Assembly (NCBI RefSeq): GCF_014646655.1
Contig: NZ_BMNR01000004.1
Location: forward strand, 248,001 to 312,000
Reading direction: 5' to 3'
Length of the DNA: 64,000 bases
Source: Yeosuana aromativorans
GTDB lineage: Bacteria; Bacteroidota; Bacteroidia; Flavobacteriales; Flavobacteriaceae
The position numbers and the translations under genes are program-made. Below the pieces are notes generated by a model that was not told where the DNA came from, ran no database searches, and saw only the letters and a program-made list of their open reading frames with translations. Positions 58,201-64,000 of this stretch are shown here, piece after piece. The stretch's first letter is position 1; the number at the start of each line of letters is the position of its first letter.

Positions 58201-58214
58201 TATACCTTTACTCC

Positions 58215-58949
58215 ATGCAAGAACAAACACAAATTTTTGGTATTAGGGCTGTTATTGAAGCTATACATGCTGGGGAAACCATTGATAAGATTTTTTTACA
58301 AAAAGGCCTTAAAGGAGACTTATTTAGTGAACTGGAAACATTATTGCGGCAACATGCCATAACCTCATCCTATGTTCCTGTTGAGAAATTAAATAGATTA
58401 ACAAATAAAAATCATCAAGGTGTTGTAGCACAAATTTCACCAGTGGAATTCCATGATATGGAAAGCCTCGTTTTGCGCATTATTGAGTCTGGAAAAACAC
58501 CACTCTTTTTATTATTGGACCAATTAAGCGATGTTAGAAACTTTGGAGCCATAATCAGGACTGCTGAATGTACTGGAGTAGATGGTATTATCATACAAAA
58601 AAAAGGTGGTGCTCCGGTAAATGGAGATACCATAAAAACAAGTGCCGGTGCTGTTTTCAAAGTGCCTATTTGCAAAGTAGACCATATTAAAGATGCTGTA
58701 TTTTATATGCAAGCTTCTGGCATAAAAGTGATTGCAGCTACCGAAAAAACAAATAATCTGTTGTATGATATCTCTTTTAAGGAGCCATGTGCCATCATTA
58801 TGGGTTCTGAAGATAGAGGAATCAACCCATCCATTTTAAAAGTGGTGGATGATAAAGCCAAATTGCCACTCCTTGGAGATATTGAATCCTTAAATGTGTC
58901 CGTAGCCTGTGGTGCTTTTTTGTATGAAGCCGTTAGACAGCGCCTATAA
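58215..58949 (+). CDS. rlmB: 23S rRNA (guanosine-2'-O-)-methyltransferase RlmB
   Basis: The 244-residue SPOUT enzyme starts at ATG 58215 (MQEQTQIFGIRAVIEAIHAG); a start at 58185 would lie in the terminator. The N-terminal substrate-binding domain (FGIRAVIEAI) and the knot motifs IIMGSEDRGINPS and SLNVSVACGAFLYEAVRQ are those of RlmB/TrmH. RlmB methylates Gm2251 in the peptidyl-transferase loop of 23S rRNA. TrmH-type tRNA modification is the alternative. Confidence 0.9.
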   Translation: MQEQTQIFGIRAVIEAIHAGETIDKIFLQKGLKGDLFSELETLLRQHAITSSYVPVEKLNRLTNKNHQGVVAQISPVEFHDMESLVLRIIESGKTPLFLLLDQLSDVRNFGAIIRTAECTGVDGIIIQKKGGAPVNGDTIKTSAGAVFKVPICKVDHIKDAVFYMQASGIKVIAATEKTNNLLYDISFKEPCAIIMGSEDRGINPSILKVVDDKAKLPLLGDIESLNVSVACGAFLYEAVRQRL

Positions 58950-59006
58950 ATAAAGAATAACGATTAATGATTTTAGATTGGTGACCTACAACCATTAAAA
59001 GTAAAA

Positions 59007-59738
59007 CTACCTTCCATCCTTTTTCTCTTTTAAAGTATATTTTATTATTATTTCGTCCTGACTATTTTCTTCTTTGATCGGCTCGATAAAATTACCATTT
59101 TCGTCAAATTGCTTTAAAAATGGATCGTCGTTTTCATTATAGTGCTCTTGCTCCCAAGTGTATTTTTTGGGTTTTGTGATATCTTTTTTAAATACCAAAG
59201 CAAACACAAAACCGGTTATCAACCCAGACAGATGGCCTTCCCAAGATATGTTTTCTTCCATGGGGAACACATACCAAATTAAACTTCCGTAAAGAAAAAT
59301 GACCAAAAGTGACAAAGCTATCAGTCGGTAGTATTTGGTAAAAACCCCTTTAAAGAAGATGAAACTTACCAGAACATAAATTAATCCGCTGGCACCTATA
59401 TGGTATGATGGTCGCCCGATACACCACGTTAAAAAACCGGACATCAACACCCCATAAATGATAACTTTCCAGGCAATGGGTCTGTAGAAGTAAAACAGGG
59501 CCATGGTCAATACAAACAATGGAATGGTATTGTGATAAATGTGCTGTATACTGCCATGGATAAACGGACTTAACACAATACCGCGTAAGCCCATGATGGT
59601 TTGGGGATAAATTCCATACGAATTGAGATTAACGCCATATTGAATCTCAAACGAAAACACAGACCATATTATGAGCACAATAAACAGAGGATATATAATA
59701 ACGCCCTTGTGAAATGCAAAATGTTCCTGATTGTTCAT
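59007..59738 (-). CDS. Rhomboid-family intramembrane serine protease
   Basis: The 243-residue protein has about six membrane segments. The catalytic Ser117 lies in GASG (115-118) and His169 in EGHLSG, and His66/Asn70 in HIYHN provide the oxyanion-site pair seen in rhomboids. It cleaves transmembrane segments of other proteins; the substrate is unknown. A hydrophilic C-terminal tail of about 50 residues, rich in Glu, Asp and Lys, follows the last helix. It is alone on the minus strand. Confidence 0.88.
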   Translation of the reverse strand: MNNQEHFAFHKGVIIYPLFIVLIIWSVFSFEIQYGVNLNSYGIYPQTIMGLRGIVLSPFIHGSIQHIYHNTIPLFVLTMALFYFYRPIAWKVIIYGVLMSGFLTWCIGRPSYHIGASGLIYVLVSFIFFKGVFTKYYRLIALSLLVIFLYGSLIWYVFPMEENISWEGHLSGLITGFVFALVFKKDITKPKKYTWEQEHYNENDDPFLKQFDENGNFIEPIKEENSQDEIIIKYTLKEKKDGR

Positions 59739-59796
59739 AAACTAAAGATAGCAAATTGTTATCCAAGATTAACAACAATGCTAAATTGTCAGATGT

Positions 59797-59934
59797 GTTT
59801 GCGTGAGGGGTTGAAGAGACATCCTTTTTTTGTGTTTTACACAAAAAAAGATACAACGGAAAACCCGACCCCAAATTAATTTTGGGGGCACGCCATAAAA
59901 AAATCTTTGATGGGATTCCTGCTTTCGCAGGAAT
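59797..59934. repeat. Compound hairpin repeat region before rarA
   Basis: Three hairpins lie in a row. One is an 11-bp stem TTTTTTTGTGT/ACACAAAAAAA (59825-59849). One is CCCCAAA/TTTGGGG (59869-59887). One is ATTCCTGC/GCAGGAAT with a TTTC loop (59915-59934). The last resembles the hairpin at 42013-42034. The unusual GC-richer stretches and layout suggest one or more dispersed repeat elements rather than a single terminator. Confidence 0.55.
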
Positions 59935-59955
59935 AATTGTTTTAATTTTACAAGT

Positions 59956-61233
59956 ATGAACGAACCTTTAGCTGAACGATTACGCCCAAAAACCTTAAAC
60001 GACTATGTGAGCCAAACACATTTGGTTGGCAAACAGGGTGTATTGACCCAGCACATTAAACAAGGTCTCATACCTTCCATGATTTTTTGGGGGCCGCCAG
60101 GTACTGGAAAAACAACGCTTGCCAACATTATTGCAACCGAATCGGGAAGACCTTTTTACACACTTAGTGCCATAAATTCTGGGGTTAAGGATATCCGTGA
60201 TGTAATTGACAAGGCGAAGCAAAGCGGTGGTTTGTTTACCACCAAAAATCCTATTTTGTTCATTGATGAAATCCATCGTTTTAGTAAATCGCAACAAGAT
60301 TCCTTATTACAAGCCGTTGAAAAAGGATGGATAACCCTTATTGGAGCAACCACTGAAAATCCAAGCTTTGAAGTCATTCCGGCTTTGTTGTCACGTTGCC
60401 AAGTATACATATTAAATGCGTTTGATAAAAGTGATTTAGAGACGCTTTTAAAGCGTGCTATTGAGCAAGACAAGGAAATCTCCAAAAAAAACATTACACT
60501 ACAAGAAACCAATGCGCTGTTAAGGCTTTCGGGTGGTGATGCCAGAAAGCTGTTGAACATTTTTGAGTTGATTGTTAATGCTGATGAAAGTAAGGACATT
60601 ATCATCACAGATGAATCCGTTCTGCAAAAGGTTCAAAATAATACGGTACGTTATGACAAAACGGGCGAACAGCATTATGATATTATTTCGGCATTTATCA
60701 AATCCATTCGTGGAAGTGACCCAAATGCTGCTGTCTATTGGTTAGCACGAATGATTGAAGGTGGTGAAGATGTTAAATTTATAGCCAGACGCTTACTTAT
60801 TTTAGCTAGTGAGGATATTGGGAATGCCAATCCTACAGCTTTGGTAATAGCTAATAACACGTTTCAGGCGGTCTCAACCATCGGGTATCCAGAATCCAGA
60901 ATTATTTTAAGCCAATGTGCTACTTATTTGGCCTGCTCTCCAAAAAGCAATGCTTCCTATATGGCCATAAACAAAGCCCAACAATTGGTAAAACAAACGG
61001 GAGATTTATCGGTGCCTTTGGAAATACGGAATGCCCCAACCAAATTAATGAAAGAACTTGGTTATGGTGACAACTACAAATATGCCCATAATTACGACAA
61101 TAATTTTGCTGACCAAGAATTTATGCCCGATGAAGTTAAAGGCACAAAACTCTATGAACCTGGAAACAACGCTCGAGAAAAAGCGTATCTGGACTTTTTA
61201 AGACAACGTTGGAAAGATAAATATGGTTATTAA
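59956..61233 (+). CDS. rarA: Replication-associated recombination protein RarA (MgsA)
   Basis: The 425-residue AAA ATPase has Walker A GPPGTGKT (46-53) and Walker B FIDEIHRF. The MgsA-type C-terminal domain is shown by RGSDPNAAVYWLARMIEGGEDVKFIARRLLILASEDIGNANP and the final LRQRWKDKYGY. It acts at stalled replication forks, binding SSB-coated DNA. Length is usual. It faces away from the rhomboid gene and meets a convergent gene 7 bases after its stop. Confidence 0.96.
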   Translation: MNEPLAERLRPKTLNDYVSQTHLVGKQGVLTQHIKQGLIPSMIFWGPPGTGKTTLANIIATESGRPFYTLSAINSGVKDIRDVIDKAKQSGGLFTTKNPILFIDEIHRFSKSQQDSLLQAVEKGWITLIGATTENPSFEVIPALLSRCQVYILNAFDKSDLETLLKRAIEQDKEISKKNITLQETNALLRLSGGDARKLLNIFELIVNADESKDIIITDESVLQKVQNNTVRYDKTGEQHYDIISAFIKSIRGSDPNAAVYWLARMIEGGEDVKFIARRLLILASEDIGNANPTALVIANNTFQAVSTIGYPESRIILSQCATYLACSPKSNASYMAINKAQQLVKQTGDLSVPLEIRNAPTKLMKELGYGDNYKYAHNYDNNFADQEFMPDEVKGTKLYEPGNNAREKAYLDFLRQRWKDKYGY

Positions 61234-61240
61234 TCCGTTA

Positions 61241-62095
61241 TTAAAACTTGATATTTAATACTTTTTGTTTTAATGAGCCATTCTCATAATACTCAATAAT
61301 CCACTGGCCATTTTTATTAAGCAATGTTCCATTCATGCCTTCAACTAAAAATACATTGTCTAAACTTGTTTTTTTAATCTTGTAAACCACTTTTGGCGAA
61401 CTGTCAACCAATTGATATCCATTTTCAATAGGCTGTGCATATAAAACATCCGATGCATTTTCTTCAGTATACTTTACAGTTGGCATTGCTTTTTCAACAG
61501 GCGTTAAAGTCGGTTCTGGTTTAACAGCTGCCGCTTGCGGAACGTCAGACACAGTCTTAGCTTTTAGTTCTTGAAGTTCTTCTTTTAATTTTTGAATCTC
61601 TTGTGACACCTCAGCATTTTTAGTGGCTTCTGGTGCTTCTGCAACTTTATTATTTTCATTAGGAACATAATGATAGTTTACTGTTTCAAATGATTTGAAG
61701 GCATTTCTGACTGCTTCGTTATAAGCCTTTTCATATTCTTTTTCCCGGCTCTCTCCTACTTCACTTGTATAAACTACTTGATCGTTACAGTCTTTTAATT
61801 CTACACTGATTTTGGTTTTAAAAAGCCCTGAATCTTTGAGTAGATTTGATTTTAGTGCCAAACATCTGTTTTTAAGTAAGTCATCAGGATAAGAATCGCC
61901 TTCCATCAAGGCTTGAAAACCGTATTTATTGAATAGAAATTCTGTCAGTTCATTTAACCGATATTGATTGGCTTCCTTTAAAAATTCAAATTTTTTGGGA
62001 ACAATAACATATTTATAGTTATTTAGATTAGCTTGTGCGAATGTGTTTGAAATAATAAATAATGCCAAGAGCATTGTAAAAATCTTAATCTTCAT
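61241..62095 (-). CDS. Secreted hypothetical protein with coiled coil
   Basis: This 284-residue protein has a signal peptide (SNTFAQ). The N-terminal half looks like the alpha/beta proteins found beside outer-membrane barrels in flavobacteria. A Glu/Lys-rich coiled coil (about residues 163-182) and a Pro-rich linker precede a C-terminal beta segment (NGTLLNKNGQWIIEYYENGSLKQKVLNIKF). Its start overlaps the end of the DUF5723-type gene by 11 bases, so the two are translated together. The function is unknown. Confidence 0.7.
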   Translation of the reverse strand: MKIKIFTMLLALFIISNTFAQANLNNYKYVIVPKKFEFLKEANQYRLNELTEFLFNKYGFQALMEGDSYPDDLLKNRCLALKSNLLKDSGLFKTKISVELKDCNDQVVYTSEVGESREKEYEKAYNEAVRNAFKSFETVNYHYVPNENNKVAEAPEATKNAEVSQEIQKLKEELQELKAKTVSDVPQAAAVKPEPTLTPVEKAMPTVKYTEENASDVLYAQPIENGYQLVDSSPKVVYKIKKTSLDNVFLVEGMNGTLLNKNGQWIIEYYENGSLKQKVLNIKF

Positions 62096-63497
62096 GTTTT
62101 GTAAATATATAGTTAAACCCTAATTGTAAAGATACACTTTGTGCGTTATATATGTTTTGATATTCTAAAAAATTGTCGGCCATAAGATAAAAATTGATAG
62201 GGCCTAAGTTGGCCGAAATCCCAAAACCTATGTTATGGAATGTATATGAATCAATAGTATAGGTTGCTTTGGCTTGCAGGCCTTTAAAAAGTCTTCTGTA
62301 ATAATATGCCGTTAAGGCCAATTGTGGTTGTAAAGGCCTGTTTATTGCAAATAATTGCAAGCCAACGGCATTTTGATAACCGCTTTTATCAAACAAACAA
62401 TCACACACTTTGCTTCTTTTCTCTCCAAAGGCATAATTTATGGACGCATTTAATTTTATAGGGCGCCAAGTTGTGTATTTGTTATATGTTGTGTCGGCAA
62501 TAAAAAGATCATTAAAATTATCTTTTATGTCGTTCCAATAATTTTCAGCTGTTTGCCCTGCGCCCGACTCGGGAAAAATAGGGTTTACACCTTCAAACAC
62601 ATAATTTCCTTTTACTGAATAATTTTCAACATCCTTACTATGACTTATAAAACCAATGTCTTGTAAACTGCCATCTACCATCCATTGTTTATTTAACTGA
62701 TAGGTAAACCCAATATCAAAGCCCAAGCCTAAGTCACCACCCAAAAAAAGACGTTTTTTTAAATCCTTGACCACCGTCTTTGAATCGGTATTATCGGCTG
62801 TTAAACTGGCTATTCCTGAGGTTTGCACTTCTAAATCCAAATTAAAAATATGGTCATAAAAATTATTGGTTCCATTTACCGTGACAAAATACCCGTTGTT
62901 TTTTGTGGAACTTATATTCATGATACTTGAGTATATTTTCCCCCTTACTCCAAAAGTAAAGTCATCATTCACCTTTTTATTGTAACCAACATGAAAAACA
63001 GAAATGACCTCAGCACTTGCTTTAAAATCACCAGCATCAAAAACCCTATTGATGTTAGATTGATTGCCCTCGTAGGCCAATATGGCATAATCCTTTGGAA
63101 AATAAGCTATAACATCCATCTCTTGATATAACCCAAAACTTACATATTGATTTTTTTCAAAAGCATTTCCAATCTTAAATCCTCCTGAAAACACTTCTAT
63201 CTGTTCATTGAAAGTCAAAAAATCCGAAGGTTTCATACTGTAAACAGCATTTTTAAGCTTTGTGTTAAAATTTATGCCATCATTGGCAAATAAGTCGTAA
63301 ACCGTAGTGCCAGACGTGCCACCATTTACATGGATATGGGACAATAACGGGATGCCAAAATACCAATCATTCGTTACCTTACCTCCTGGATTTAATAATA
63401 AGGATTGAGGAATTTCAGAAAACCCATAGAGCAGTTGTTTGTTTTGTGAAATGGCAAAACATGATATCAATATAAAAAAGAAAGGGATTTTTCTCAT
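62085..63497 (-). CDS. DUF5723-type outer-membrane protein
   Basis: Starting at ATG 63497 gives 470 residues with a clear signal peptide (ISCFAISQN). A start four codons earlier is possible but lies in the upstream overlap. The protein is a beta-rich, aromatic-rich barrel-like sequence with the NPGGKVTNDWYFGIPLLSHIHV opening typical of DUF5723 family members. Members are abundant in Bacteroidetes, and their function is not established. It is the middle gene of a three-gene envelope cluster. Confidence 0.75.
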   Translation of the reverse strand: MRKIPFFFILISCFAISQNKQLLYGFSEIPQSLLLNPGGKVTNDWYFGIPLLSHIHVNGGTSGTTVYDLFANDGINFNTKLKNAVYSMKPSDFLTFNEQIEVFSGGFKIGNAFEKNQYVSFGLYQEMDVIAYFPKDYAILAYEGNQSNINRVFDAGDFKASAEVISVFHVGYNKKVNDDFTFGVRGKIYSSIMNISSTKNNGYFVTVNGTNNFYDHIFNLDLEVQTSGIASLTADNTDSKTVVKDLKKRLFLGGDLGLGFDIGFTYQLNKQWMVDGSLQDIGFISHSKDVENYSVKGNYVFEGVNPIFPESGAGQTAENYWNDIKDNFNDLFIADTTYNKYTTWRPIKLNASINYAFGEKRSKVCDCLFDKSGYQNAVGLQLFAINRPLQPQLALTAYYYRRLFKGLQAKATYTIDSYTFHNIGFGISANLGPINFYLMADNFLEYQNIYNAQSVSLQLGFNYIFTKHED

Positions 63498-63505
63498 TAT
63501 CAATA

Positions 63506-64000
63506 TCACGGTTGTACATTTAAATAAAACGCTCCTTTAGACTTTAATTCTATTCTGCCAATTGTGTTTTCATCTATTGTTTCGCCGGGAAGGATTGTAA
63601 GTGTAAACACCATTTTAGTGGTATTTTTGAGTGCGGTTAAGGAATTACCTTCAAAAACCTCTACATGCTCTGTAACCACGTCACTGTTATCTGGTGAAGC
63701 GCTTGAAGAAAATGTGAACGTATGCTGCAATCGATCAAAATCATCAAGCATTTCTACTTGAACTTGAAAGCCTCTATTGATGGTATTGGTTGTTTGGAAT
63801 AAAAATTCTGCCTTTTCTAGGTAATCAACGACAAACTGATCATTAAAAAAATCAATGTTAACTGAATCTTGAAGCACGGTTATCTCTGATCCATTTACCA
63901 GAAATCGGTTAGCTGGTTCGTCAATATACACCAAACTAGACTCAAAAACAGGCGTTAGCTGTATGTTATTAGCTTGATTGAAATCTACCTCTTTGGTACA
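63506..64000 (-). CDS. Probable lipoprotein, N-terminus outside the window
   Basis: The frame is open from 64000 to the stop at 63506 (164 residues). The first visible residue is Cys (codon 64000-63998), followed by TKEVDFNQAN, the pattern of a mature lipoprotein start, so the signal peptide should lie just beyond the window. The rest is beta-rich without recognised domains. A start at TTG near 63934 is unlikely because the frame stays open upstream. It precedes the DUF5723-type gene by 8 bases. Confidence 0.7.
   Translation of the reverse strand, partial: CTKEVDFNQANNIQLTPVFESSLVYIDEPANRFLVNGSEITVLQDSVNIDFFNDQFVVDYLEKAEFLFQTTNTINRGFQVQVEMLDDFDRLQHTFTFSSSASPDNSDVVTEHVEVFEGNSLTALKNTTKMVFTLTILPGETIDENTIGRIELKSKGAFYLNVQP

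Noticed and set aside
58185-58214. Longer N-terminus for rlmB
   Set aside because: It begins within the terminator of the susD gene; the ATG at 58215 gives the normal family start.

Overview
The window comes from a member of the Bacteroidota, most likely the family Flavobacteriaceae. The evidence is low GC, two SusC/SusD outer-membrane nutrient-uptake loci, the secreted and lipoprotein families typical of flavobacteria, A-rich leaders without clear Shine-Dalgarno sequences, and several promoters matching the Bacteroidetes form (TTTG or TTG, then 19-20 bp, then TAnnTTTG). I name no genus. Most of the content is core metabolism and translation. I see no phage, insertion sequence, CRISPR array, defence island, tRNA or rRNA.

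Layout. 1-425 (minus) is the N-terminal part of a TlpA-like thioredoxin lipoprotein. 499-7092 (plus) is a complete trp operon, trpEGDCFBA. It is preceded by a promoter, an 18-residue leader peptide with three consecutive Trp codons, and an intrinsic terminator, which together form a classical attenuator. trpF carries an 83-bp palindromic repeat inserted in frame. 7231-8799 holds a 47-residue Lys-rich peptide gene and a type II NADH dehydrogenase. 8886-13565 is a self-contained efflux operon (TetR regulator, TolC-like, HlyD/EmrA-like, EmrB-like) behind two tandem palindromes that overlap its promoter. 13697-17723 holds a SIMPL-domain protein, a GNAT-nitrilase fusion, a secreted EF-hand protein, TrmL and a short cation-diffusion-facilitator homologue. 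17780-24046 holds argS, a TPR histidine kinase and two amidinotransferase-superfamily hydrolases.

24109-28121 (minus) holds gltA, eno and carA, each with its own terminator. 28206-45362 (minus) is a long colinear str-S10-spc-alpha cluster running rpsL, rpsG, fusA, rpsJ and on to secY, infA, rpmJ, rpsM, rpsK, rpsD, rpoA and rplQ. A consensus promoter precedes rpsL and a strong terminator follows rplQ. infA shows an apparent one-base frameshift, and rpmJ (38 codons) lies between infA and rpsM. Two unusually long spacers, rpsJ-rplC and rpsK-rpsD, contain RNA hairpins.

45671-58148 (plus) holds an Omp85-like outer-membrane protein and two SusC/SusD loci. The two SusC genes share nearly identical promoter and 5' coding sequence but have divergent barrels. 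58215-64000 holds RlmB, a rhomboid protease, a repeat-rich intergenic region, RarA and a three-gene minus-strand envelope cluster (secreted protein, DUF5723-type outer-membrane protein, lipoprotein) that runs off the window.

No wholly new system stands out. The observations best supported and most worth following are the trp attenuator, the palindromic element domesticated inside trpF, the infA frameshift, the self-regulation signals of the efflux operon, and the shared 5' modules of the susC paralogues.
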